Assembly (NCBI GenBank): GCA_030674155.1
Contig: CM060317.1
Location: forward strand, 85,013,935-85,023,934
DNA from: Stramonita haemastoma
Taxonomy: Eukaryota; Mollusca; Gastropoda; Neogastropoda; Muricidae
Direction: 5' to 3'
Length of the DNA stretch: 10,000 nucleotides
A program made the translations under genes and the position numbers. Positions 1 through 6,900 of the stretch are shown here, piece by piece. The notes beneath the pieces are model-generated. The model made no database searches and was not told the DNA's origin. It was given only the letters and a program-made list of their open reading frames with translations. How positions within the stretch are numbered: the first letter of the stretch is position 1; each line of letters begins with the position of its first letter.

Positions 1-70
1 CTTCTTCTTCTTCTTCTTCTTCTTCTTCTTCTTCTTCTTCTTCTTCGTCTTCATCTTCTTCTTCTTCTTC
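1..70. repeat. (CTT)n microsatellite at window edge
   Basis: The window opens inside a CTT trinucleotide array with two interruptions (CGT and CAT near 47-53). It continues off the left edge, so its full length is unknown. The purine strand is GAA, the same class as the array at 6400-6556 but on the opposite strand. Confidence 0.95.
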
Positions 71-125
71 TTTATATACTTTTCTTTTAACTACAAGCCT
101 AGGTCCTCCAACATTAGCATACTCA

Positions 126-1320
126 ATGTTATGTCAGCATTTCTTCCCAATACACTTTGCAGTGGCTATTCTCAGACTCACTGATTCCCTCCAGAGTTTA
201 ACCAAGTTCTTAAAAAAATCCTCAGTCAGTGAAAGGTGAACCACTTCATAGCCCTCTGTTACTGCAGTTTTTTTTTCTTGACTATTTTCCTCTGGCCGCA
301 GATGGTGAGAACAGATAGACAGACAGGCAGACAGACTTCTGATGACGTAGCTCTTAATTTCTTTCTGCAGCTGTTTCCACCATTCTTCATCTTATGCAGG
401 GCTGATGGCACCAGCGAAGTTGGACAGGACATGGCTGAAATACAGCAGTGGCAGCAGCTGCTGAAGAGGTCGGGGTTGTGGGAAAAGTTAGATTGGTAAA
501 CACTTGAGTGAAAAGAGACTCCATTACTGCAGGACTGGATTGTTTTTTTAAACTAGATTCGTATCTGATTGGTGGGAAAAAACGGTCGCATATGCAAAAA
601 TTCCGCCTTTGGTGAACTTCGGAACTGTAGCCGATGAACAAATAAAGAAAATTGATTGGTGATATTTCTATCCAAGATAGTTTTAACATACGCCTGCCTG
701 GTATCATGAAGGGATTCATTGCCTTTGATTGGTGATCCATTTATGTTGAAGTCAACTTCTCTTCGATCCAATTCCAATCTGTATTAAACAAAACAATGAT
801 TGACGCTTGATGTAAAGTCTCATCTTTCCACCAGGTCTTCTTGTATGCCACAGACTTTGAGATGCAAACAAAACTTCATCAATAAAATATTTAATTACAT
901 ATGAACACGTTGTGCTAACTAACATGAGGATGTCAGAACTTGTATTTGTTTGAAAATGCTCTTTGGGCAAATGTTTTAAAGGTACATCTTTTGCATAGAT
1001 GTAGACTGCAGAGCGAAAAAGTGAAAGACGAGACGATAACACAGCACCAGGAAGTATGAAGGACCATGTACCCCCTATCTGGTATACAACCATAGCTACA
1101 CTTCCCATCCCTATCCCCACCTCTCCTTTCCTCTCTCTGTGTGCCATGTAGTGTGGTCAATACACAGTGAGTGAATGGGGGGTCACGTGATGGGCTAAAG
1201 AGATTAGCCCCTGCTGCTTTCTAGTGCACATCTTCTATTCCTATTTAGAGTCTATTTACTGTCCATTTCTGTTGGCTTTGATCAGGATAATATCAGCAAT
1301 AGATATGGGTGTCAGTCAAC
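126..1320. repeat. Copy A of a ~1.1 kb interspersed or duplicated repeat unit
   Basis: This segment is collinear with 7909-9090. The core GTGGCTATT begins at 162 here and at 7983 there, and the first 42 bases from it align without a gap at about 81% identity (34 of 42, counted by eye). Further matching blocks are TGAACCACTT (234), GCAGATGGTGAG (298), ACTAG-containing DNA near 552, a GACCATGT block followed by C-rich DNA (1062-1130), and TAAAGAGAT (1196). The distance from the first core to the last is 1034 bases here and 1017 in copy B, so the whole unit is shared. No transposase, reverse transcriptase, terminal repeats or target duplication could be seen. The frames I tested contain stops. 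It is either an old non-autonomous element or a local segmental duplication. Confidence 0.7.
1192..1210. other. Inverted repeat with adjacent E-box palindrome in copy A
   Basis: GGGCTAA (1192-1198) and TTAGCCC (1204-1210) form a perfect 7-bp stem around the loop AGAGA. The octamer palindrome TCACGTGA (1183-1190), an E-box-type core, lies immediately upstream. The 3309-3459 fragment keeps the palindrome and has one stem mismatch. Copy B has lost both. Whether protein binds here is not shown. Confidence 0.5.
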
Positions 1321-1324
1321 TTAG

Positions 1325-1480
1325 CAGTATTGTATTGTTTTGTATTGGATTGGATTACATTGTGTTCTATTGCATTTTTATTGTTTTTATTGTATTACAT
1401 TGTAGTGAAGTGTAGCTTAGTGTAGTGTAGTGTAGCAAAGTGCAGTGTGTTGTGTTGTGTGGTGTTGTGTTGTGCTGATT
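1325..1480. repeat. Degenerate TGTAT/TGTAG/TGTGT pentamer satellite
   Basis: About 155 bases drift through related five-base units: TGTAT and TGGAT near 1330-1400, TGTAG near 1400-1435, then TGTGT/TGTTG near 1445-1475. It starts immediately after copy A. This is a decayed simple repeat rather than a gene; short open frames here are by-products of low complexity. Confidence 0.75.
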
Positions 1481-1792
1481 TGAATTGTTTAGCAGCTCTT
1501 TCTTTGGGAGAGCATGTCCCCACAAGATATACACCAATTAAAAAAAATCTCTTTGAGGTCTGATATGATTAATAATATGTGATATCCAATCCGTAATATT
1601 ATCATATAAAAAGAAGGACATAGAAAGAACCTGAATTGATCAACCCTCAATTAATTTCTGCTTTACGCTTAAGCACTGGACAGAAGGACAGAAGGAAGGG
1701 AGATGGATGGAGCTATCAGAAAGCAGGAGAGGATGATTGAGCACCATGTGCTGTCTTTCTGCTGTGGAAGGGTAGGGGGGCAACCTGTGTCA
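1481..1792. other. Unassigned non-coding DNA
   Basis: AT-rich DNA followed by a purine-rich stretch with GAAGG-type units (1681-1735). I see no credible coding exon, RNA gene or mobile element. Confidence 0.6.
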
Positions 1793-1830
1793 CCCCCCCC
1801 CCCCCGCCCCTCTCTCTCTCTCTCTCTCTG
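1793..1830. repeat. Poly(C)13 joined to a short CT tract
   Basis: Thirteen consecutive C residues (1793-1805), then GCCCC, then about ten CT units (1811-1829). The complementary strand is a long G run, capable in principle of G-quadruplex structure. Confidence 0.9.
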
Positions 1831-1938
1831 AGTGAACTCATATTCACAGTCTTGGTCAGATGTGTTTATCAAGGCTCTCCAAAATGGTTAATGTTTTTGT
1901 TAATTAGGGTACCAAGATACCATGTAAATAATCAATAT

Positions 1939-1940
<2 letters not shown>

Positions 1941-2004
<64 letters not shown>
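1941..2004. repeat. (CT)32 microsatellite, left flank of the inserted element
   Basis: A perfect CT array of 32 units. It stops sharply at GGTCGACGAG (2005), the left end of the retroelement-like insertion. The same dinucleotide resumes at 3231 on the other side, as expected if one CT array was split by the insertion. Confidence 0.95.
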
Positions 2005-2008
<4 letters not shown>

Positions 2009-2040
2009 GACGAGACGCGAAGCGGACAGGGCGGGCGTAC
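2005..2040 (+). promoter_or_regulatory. CpG-rich 5' leader of the element, possible internal promoter
   Basis: The first bases after the CT tract are rich in CpG (GTCGACGAGACGCG, GGGCGGGCG), unlike the AT-rich surroundings. A GC-rich 5' end fits the internal promoter that self-contained retroposons carry. No TATA box is visible. Assignment is by position and composition only. Confidence 0.25.
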
Positions 2041-2081
2041 ATTTTCTGTGAGCTACAGTAAAACTCGTAATTCATACAAAA

Positions 2082-2978
2082 ATGTCAGTTACTGGACTTC
2101 CAGCGGCTGTGGAGAGGACCTTAGGCGCCCTGCTGACTGACAATGCAGTCTCCAGCTGGAAAGTGGCAGGAGAAGGGGACAGCGTGGTTTTTGTCTTGCG
2201 ACTTAAACCAGTGGACACAGCAGTGTCAACCAACATGGCGGATCCAACAGTGAATCGCAGCACACAAGTACAATACTATAGGAAAAAATCCTACTCCCAA
2301 ACCCGCAGGGATTTGGAACGCGCTCGAAAGCATAAAGAGAAGCAGGCAAGTGTTGTGTGTGAAAGTGACTGTGTCTTCAGTGCCTCGAGTCCACCTGACA
2401 AAAGTGTAGAACAGCAGAATGCAGCATGCGCAGATACGCATAGAGTAGACCTACCAACAGCACACACACAGGACATCAACACAAAAACATCAGTTAAGTT
2501 GCCTTCATCAGTTGATTTAGAACCTCCGTGTATGTCTGATTGTAGTGACTGTGCTGATATGTGTGTTTTGCAGCCTGAGGTGAACAATGATAATATTGTT
2601 GGTGCATTCCACAAAGGAAATGTCAAACAGTATGTGGCTACTCTAACTGATAGATCAGTACAGAAAAGGCTGAGAGACAGACAAAGAAATACACACTTTA
2701 GAAAATCTGTCCTACATCATTCAGATGGTGAAGATATTGTGACGTGTGAATCAGATGACATTGTGATCCAGCTCGCATGCCAACCAGACACTGAACCAGT
2801 ATGTGTGTACTGGTTTGTCAAACAGCAAGAGAAAAACATGTTAAAAGAGGAACGTGTCAAACTCGCCAGTTTGCGGAATGGGAAGCGAATACAGAACACA
2901 CTACACACGGAGACCCTTTCGTGTGCTTCAAGGGACTTGGCGACACTTAGAGAACTATTACATCGCTGTCTTGGCTAG
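2082..2978 (+). CDS. Uncharacterised 298-residue protein of the inserted element, possibly ORF1-like
   Basis: The frame is intact from ATG (2082, A at -3) to TAG (2976-2978) and is by far the longest ORF in the window. I do not recognise the family with confidence. Residues 9-45 look like a helix (ERTLGALL) followed by a beta strand (SVVFVLRLKPVD). Residues 64-88 are strongly basic (QYYRKKSYSQTRRDLERARK), suggesting nucleic-acid binding. Residues 89-170 are a Ser/Thr/Asp/Cys-rich, probably disordered linker with clustered cysteines (C150, C154, C157, C161) that do not form an obvious zinc knuckle. Residues 176-209 are basic again, 219-247 look beta-rich (DDIVIQL, VCVYWFV), and a Lys/Arg helix follows at 247-272. 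There is no signal peptide or membrane segment. An in-frame ATG in a better context (M52, base 2235, ACATGGCG) is an alternative start. An ORF1-type RNA-binding role is inferred from the element's structure, not from homology. Confidence 0.65.
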   Translation: MSVTGLPAAVERTLGALLTDNAVSSWKVAGEGDSVVFVLRLKPVDTAVSTNMADPTVNRSTQVQYYRKKSYSQTRRDLERARKHKEKQASVVCESDCVFSASSPPDKSVEQQNAACADTHRVDLPTAHTQDINTKTSVKLPSSVDLEPPCMSDCSDCADMCVLQPEVNNDNIVGAFHKGNVKQYVATLTDRSVQKRLRDRQRNTHFRKSVLHHSDGEDIVTCESDDIVIQLACQPDTEPVCVYWFVKQQEKNMLKEERVKLASLRNGKRIQNTLHTETLSCASRDLATLRELLHRCLG

Positions 2979-3163
2979 TGTAGGCGGAGGGCCTGTGACA
3001 ATGACTGGACGAAAGAAAGGCTCGGAATGCCGTAACATATCCGGACTGTAAAGAGTGTCGTGTCTCGATGTACATTACAAATCAATGCTGTGGTTTCCAT
3101 GGCATGGAATGGTGTTGTGTGTCAGCTTAAAGTAATTATCGTTATCGTTATTCGGCAACCCCC

Positions 3164-3200
3164 TTCATGTATGGGCCAGTGGCCTTTTTTCATGAATAAA
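3164..3200 (+). terminator. 3' hairpin and polyadenylation signal of the element
   Basis: TTCATG (3164-3169) pairs with CATGAA (3191-3196), and inside it GGCC (3174-3177) pairs with GGCC (3181-3184) across an AGT loop. The outer arm overlaps AATAAA (3195-3200). A 3'-terminal hairpin next to a tandem tail is a common recognition signal for non-LTR reverse transcriptases; that role here is inference. Confidence 0.45.
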
Positions 3201-3203
3201 CCT

Positions 3204-3226
3204 TTCGAGTTCGAGTTCGAGTTCGA

Positions 3227-3230
<4 letters not shown>
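3204..3230 (+). repeat. (TTCGAG)4 tandem tail
   Basis: Four exact TTCGAG units (3204-3227) plus TTC lie four bases after AATAAA and merge into the CT tract. This is interpreted as the element's non-poly(A) 3' tail. Confidence 0.85.

Positions 3231-3307
<77 letters not shown>
3231..3307. repeat. (CT)n microsatellite, right flank of the element
   Basis: A CT array of about 77 bases with a single interruption (CTCCTCT near 3258). Same repeat and same strand as 1941-2004, so it is read as the other half of the split target. Confidence 0.95.
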
Positions 3308-3308
<1 letters not shown>

Positions 3309-3309
<1 letters not shown>

Positions 3310-3459
3310 AGTGAATGGAGGGTCACGTGATGGGCTAAAGAGATTAGCTCCTGCTGCCTTCTAGTGCACATCTTCTATTCCTATTTAGGGTCTATTTACT
3401 GTCCATTTCTGTCTGCTTTTATCAGAATATATCATCTATAGATTTGGGTGTCAGTCAAC
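3309..3459. repeat. Truncated copy of the repeat-unit 3' end
   Basis: Aligns with 1169-1320 over the full 151-152 bases at about 91% identity (roughly 13 differences including one gap, counted by eye). Both stop being similar at the same GTCAGTCAAC. Only the right-hand ~150 bases of the unit are present. It starts directly after the CT tract, so the element and its CT flanks lie between two copies of this sequence. The copy shares the TCACGTGA palindrome and most of the hairpin. Confidence 0.9.
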
Positions 3460-4556
3460 GGATTAGTTAGTGTAATACAATAAAACGCATTCTGAGCAGG
3501 ATTGTAAAAAGGCCTTTATTGTGCCTAATTCCTTACCCACTAAAGATTCAATCAATCAATAAATCAGTCTCTACTTTTCGTCTCTACTTATTTCTGTTAA
3601 GATCTATTCCTAAAAAAAGAGTAATCTAAAAATGCAACCCTTAGTTCACTATGACTCAGAGTTGTGGTATTTGAACAAAAAAAGTGACTCAATGCGAATC
3701 TGTATATCTCTTTGATCTTAAACAGTTTCTAGTTGTTTACATGAAAACTTTTCTTTTCTATATTTTATCCCTCTCATTTTTAGCAACAAAAACATTTTAA
3801 TAAACACGACAAATCTGAGAATGTTTGTATTCAAGAATGATTAAGTGTGTACACAGTGAGGCTTCAAAACACTGTCCTACAAATAAATATTCTGAAAAAA
3901 AGTTACCAGTATTTTGCTTTAATAACAAAGTCCCAAAATTATAGTTTAAATATCTGCTCTTGGACGCACACACACCCGTGTGTTAACATTCATGTGTTTC
4001 TGAAATATTAATCTAGATGAGACTAAAAACCGAGGTCACGTGTGCGAACACATGCAGAACATCTTGCGCACGCGTTAAAACACGTTCCGTTTTTCGGGAG
4101 AGTAGGCCATTGTGTGCCGGTGGGAACAGATGACAAAATTTACAAAATTCCATACACACAGGGACCGGATCTTAAAAAAAAAGAATGCTTATTCCATTAT
4201 CTTCGATATAAAAGAACAAATAAACAAAAATAATAATAATAATAATAACAAAAAAATAGTGAGTAGAAAATTGAGGTTTTCAGACATTTCTTGTTATACC
4301 CTTTAGTATTATATATGTATATATATAAACAAAAGGCAAACTATTCATAAAACCTGCAAGAAAAACCTGTTGAAAGTGGAAGCTGTTGACAATACTCTGA
4401 ACTCACTCCTGCAGACTTGAAACAAATAGCAGCAAATCCAGGTCTTATAGCAGGTTTGGAAAGGAATCGGCATCTGCCTTTCAATGAAGACAGAAACACT
4501 GGCTAACTAATTGAATCAACTAGGACCTTCCTTCCTGTTGTTCTTATTGCTTGTTT

Positions 4557-4558
<2 letters not shown>
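3460..4558. other. AT-rich DNA with no recognisable gene
   Basis: About 1.1 kb of AT-rich sequence. It holds only minor low-complexity stretches: AATC-type units (3547-3565), an AAT run (4229-4247) and alternating TA (4309-4328). Open frames near 4042-4306 run into poly(A)/AAT and show no protein-like character. No tRNA-like or splice-bounded exon was convincing. Confidence 0.6.

Positions 4559-4590
<32 letters not shown>
4559..4590. repeat. (TG)16 microsatellite
   Basis: A perfect TG tract of 16 units, followed by a CCCGCGTGTG break. Alternating purine-pyrimidine DNA of this kind can adopt the Z form. Confidence 0.95.
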
Positions 4591-4591
<1 letters not shown>

Positions 4592-4613
4592 CCGCGTGTG
4601 TATGTGTAAATAT

Positions 4614-4616
<3 letters not shown>

Positions 4617-4687
<71 letters not shown>
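4617..4687. repeat. (AG)n microsatellite, one side of the reverse element tail
   Basis: About 35 perfect AG units. On the - strand this is a CT tract lying directly 3' of the tail at 4688-4716, the same arrangement as at 3204-3307 on the + strand. Confidence 0.95.
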
Positions 4688-4689
<2 letters not shown>

Positions 4690-4783
4690 CAAATCAAGTC
4701 AAATCAGATCAAAATCTTTTATTTCGAGAATAGTAAACACTCCTGTGCTTTATTGCATCTACTCCCTGCCCTTACCAGGTATA
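4688..4783 (-). mobile_element. Short 3' end of a second retroelement, inside a GA/CT microsatellite
   Basis: Read on the - strand, this ~95-base piece contains GCAATAAAGC, then CTCGAAATAAAAG (AATAAA at 4723-4718), then a tail of TTGAT/TTGAC-type units that stops at the CT tract. The opposite end also abuts CT. The pattern copies that of the larger element (AATAAA, short tandem tail, CT), but the sequence is different, so it is a separate family. It is consistent with a heavily 5'-truncated LINE or a SINE tail. Too little remains for family assignment. Confidence 0.5.

Positions 4784-4848
<65 letters not shown>
4784..4848. repeat. (GA)n microsatellite, other side of the reverse element tail
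   Basis: GA array of about 65 bases with breaks near its left end (GAGAAGAG, about 4795) and near its right end (AGAGGAGAG, about 4842). Together with 4617-4687 it brackets the short element tail. Confidence 0.9.
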
Positions 4849-4897
4849 TTTTTGTGACGCAGTTGTTTGTTTGCTAGATTTAGCGTGCGAGATCTAG

Positions 4898-5165
4898 TGT
4901 AACAGGGGAGTTAATTAGATTGTCTCCCATGCGTTTACAGACCTTGTCGCGACGTGGCGTTTTTATATCGGGACACACCCCTGTGATTTCTGCGACACTG
5001 CATTTTTAGGTAGTGATAGTAGGCGGTGTCAGAGGTCTCTACGTCGGTCCTCACCTACGGCATTGGAGAGGTCCATGTACCACCACTGTTATGCTAAGGA
5101 ACTAATAAAGAATGACCAGCCAGCTGCTGTCTTCCCCTGAGTCTTCTGTTGCCCAGTTGCTATGA
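4898..5165 (+). mobile_element. Possible solo LTR
   Basis: Begins TGTAACAGGGG, a start resembling some Gypsy-type LTRs. It contains a TATA-like TTTTATAT (4961-4968) and AATAAA (5104-5109) about 140 bases further on, followed by a T/C-rich stretch: the U3-R-U5 order of an LTR. GC content and CpG are higher than in the flanks, and an 8-bp palindrome GTCGCGAC lies at 4946-4953. Against this, I could not fix a CA end or find a matching target duplication around it, no second LTR is present, and no gag or pol remains. The end coordinate is approximate. Confidence 0.3.
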
Positions 5166-5237
5166 ATTAGTGTTGCTTAAAACTGTTGTTCCACTCTTTC
5201 CCTAACCGGCCTTTTTCCTTGCCTCTCGATATTATCA

Positions 5238-5462
5238 CAATGATAATAATGACGATGATGACGACGACAATAATAACATTAATAATACTATAATGAAAAT
5301 AAAAATAATGACATTAATGTCATGCAGAAGTAATGATGATAATGATAATAAAACTTATAATGTAAACAAGAATGACAACAATAATAATGATAGTGATAAT
5401 AATGATAATACCAAAAATGATAATATAATAATAAATACAAAAGAATGATACTACTAATAACG

Positions 5463-5507
<45 letters not shown>

Positions 5508-5578
5508 TAATAATAATAATGATAACATTGATGATGATGATAGTAATAGTAATAAGTCATAATCATAATAATATTCAA
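5238..5578. repeat. Interrupted (AAT/GAT)n array
   Basis: About 340 bases of imperfect AAT, GAT and GAC triplets, purest at 5464-5520. The long Tyr/Ile/His-rich frame on the opposite strand simply translates the repeat and is not a gene. Confidence 0.9.
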
Positions 5579-5778
5579 TATCATAATGTTAATAGGAACA
5601 TCAACATCAAACTTCAGCAGGAAGACATGTTTCTTGACTAGGAATGACAACCAAGAAAGTTATGGATTCAGTAACTTCACTATCAAAGTTGACTATAACA
5701 GTGTCAGCACAGAAAGAAACTGAGACTTGACAAACAGACCCTCAATCAGAGTGCTGCCCCCCACCTTTCCACCACCTA

Positions 5779-5895
<117 letters not shown>

Positions 5896-5938
5896 TTGCA
5901 TACATCTATAGTTCACCCATCATAAACTCCTCTCAGTC

Positions 5939-5998
5939 CTTACCCTCCCCATCCCATGACCCCCCCCCCCTTTACCCCCACCTCCCCACTCGTCCTAG
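5939..5998 (+). promoter_or_regulatory. Branch-point-like motif, polypyrimidine tract and 3' splice site
   Basis: CTTAC (5939-5943) matches the branch-point consensus. From there to the acceptor TCCTAG (5993-5998) the sequence is almost all C and T and contains no other AG, the clean AG-free zone expected before a genuine 3' splice site. Confidence 0.6.
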
Positions 5999-6102
5999 AT
6001 CAGTCAGTCCAGACAGACAGCATGGCCTCTGACATATCTCTGACACCGAAGGACTCCCCAGAGGAGGAGCCCCGCAAGGCCAGTCTCTGCCAGTCAGCCA
6101 CG
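5999..6102 (+). CDS. Candidate internal coding exon of an unidentified gene (partial)
   Basis: The 104-bp segment lies between a strong acceptor (pyrimidine tract, TCCTAG) and a donor, ACG|GTACGA, at 6103. It is open throughout in one frame: two bases completing a split codon (entering phase 1), then 34 codons (leaving phase 0). The peptide reads QSVQTDSMASDI, then SLTPKDSPEEEP, then RKASLCQSAT. It has Ser/Thr-Pro sites (LTP, DSP), an acidic run and a basic-kinase-type RKAS site, which suggests a disordered, phosphorylated cytoplasmic linker. Codon use is GC-rich and unlike the surroundings. No domain or family is recognised. No partner exon was found in the window, so the flanking introns must be at least several kb. 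If the donor is skipped, the frame stops at 6144. A false exon in repeat-rich DNA remains possible. Confidence 0.55.
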
Positions 6103-6399
6103 GTACGAGGCCACCATGGCAGCGTTCTCTGGATCTGGAGATGAAGAGGGGAGGGGATGGAGAGCAGGGGGGAGGTATGCAGGGTAGGTTCTGATGGATG
6201 ACTCTGGTGAGGAGGGGCCTGGCTGCTGTGTGAAAGCTTCCCTTGGGACTTACGGGTGGGTGGTGGTGGGTGGTGGATGGAGGTTGAATTGGATAGAGTG
6301 TATGAAATAGTTTAGTGACTTGAGTGTCTTCGCAATTTGAATAACTGATAAACCTTGCTAGCAGAATTGAATAAGTAGGTCAAGGGAGAATATGGAGGA
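6103..6399 (+). other. Purine-rich putative intron start
   Basis: Follows the candidate donor. It is G-rich (GGGGAGGGGATGG, GGGGGGAGG, GGTGGTGGGTGG) up to about 6290, then AT-rich. G-run clusters downstream of a donor often act as intronic splicing enhancers, which mildly supports the exon call. No further coding sequence is seen. Confidence 0.4.
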
Positions 6400-6556
6400 C
6401 AAGAAGAATTTGAAGAATTGTGAGAAAAAGAAGAAGAGGGAGAAGAAGAAGAAGAGGGAGAAGAAGAAGAAGAAGAGGGAGAAGAAGAAGAAGAAGAAGA
6501 AGAAGAAGAAGAAGAAGAAGAAGAAGAACAAGAAGAACAAGAAGAAGAAGAAGAAA
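6400..6556. repeat. (GAA)n / GGGAGAA purine array
   Basis: About 155 bases of pure or nearly pure purine: AAG/GAA triplets with three GAGGGAGAAG insertions at about 6435-6482, then a purer run, then two AACAAG breaks. Poly-Lys/Glu frames here and poly-Phe/Leu/Ser frames on the other strand are repeat artefacts. GAA tracts of this kind can form triplex DNA. Confidence 0.95.
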
Positions 6557-6685
6557 ACAATGACAACGACGATGAAAAGACATTAAAAAAAACCACAATA
6601 ATAAATGATTGCAGTAACAAGAAAAACATCAACCATAGTATTAACACCAACAACATCAAAACCAAAACAATGTAGCAAACATCAC

Positions 6686-6900
6686 CATTATCGTCGTCGT
6701 TGTGATCGTCGTCGTCATCATCATCATCGTCGTCGTTGTCGTTGTTTTTGTTGTCATCGTCTCTATTTCGGTCTCTGTCTATCTGTCTGTCTGTCTGGCT
6801 CTGGCTCTGGCACTGTTTCTGTCTCTCTTTCTCTCTCTGTCTCTCTCTATCTCTGTCTCTATCTCTGTCTCTGCCTCTGTCTCTGTCTCTCTATTTTTCT
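6686..6900. repeat. Compound GTC/ATC then CTGTCT pyrimidine-rich array
   Basis: GTC and ATC triplets (6690-6765) pass into TCTG tetramers (6775-6800), GGCTCT units (6797-6812) and CTGTCT hexamers with CT runs (6812-6897). Each change of unit suggests successive slippage expansions. All overlapping open frames are low-complexity. Confidence 0.85.

Larger units (their letters stand above)
2005..3230 (+). mobile_element. Apparently complete ~1.23 kb retroelement-like insertion with one ORF, inside a CT microsatellite
   Basis: Boundaries are sharp on both sides: (CT)32 ends at 2004, and CT resumes at 3231 right after the tail. In order it holds a CpG-rich 5' leader (2005-2081, including GACGCG and GGGCGGGCG), one intact ORF (2082-2978), a 252-base 3' region, a hairpin (3164-3196), AATAAA (3195-3200) and four TTCGAG units plus TTC (3204-3230). 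AATAAA plus a short tandem tail instead of poly(A) is typical of several non-LTR retrotransposon and SINE lineages. No reverse transcriptase, endonuclease, RNase H or long terminal repeats are present, so it would depend on another element. The intact frame suggests it is young or that the ORF is maintained. A polyadenylated retrogene is less likely because there is no poly(A). Confidence 0.6.

Noticed and set aside
236..499. Open frame of 87 codons across copy A, with a protein-like end (GTSEVGQDMAEI) bounded by a possible acceptor (TATGCAG) and donor (TTGGTAAAC)
   Set aside because: The aligned stretch in copy B (8261-8332) keeps length but only about 6 of 24 residues match, less than the DNA similarity. 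The start of the frame is interrupted by TAA in copy B. This is not the pattern of a conserved exon.
387..1160. Several - strand frames over copy A (387-740, 752-1147, 933-1160)
   Set aside because: They overlap each other, have no recognisable motifs or splice context, and are not preserved in copy B.
1941..3307. CT tracts on both sides read as long terminal repeats or target-site duplications
   Set aside because: They are simple microsatellite; no unique sequence is shared between the two flanks, so neither label can be supported beyond a split CT array.
4034..4042. GGTCACGTG near 4034 as a fourth copy of the repeat-unit E-box region
   Set aside because: Only nine bases match and the flanks are unrelated; CACGTG is expected a few times per 10 kb by chance.
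4551..4857. Val/Cys and Arg/Glu repeat frames
   Set aside because: Direct translations of TG and GA microsatellites.
6312..6665. Poly-Ser, poly-Leu, poly-Phe and poly-Lys frames around the GAA array
   Set aside because: All are phase shadows of the same trinucleotide repeat.
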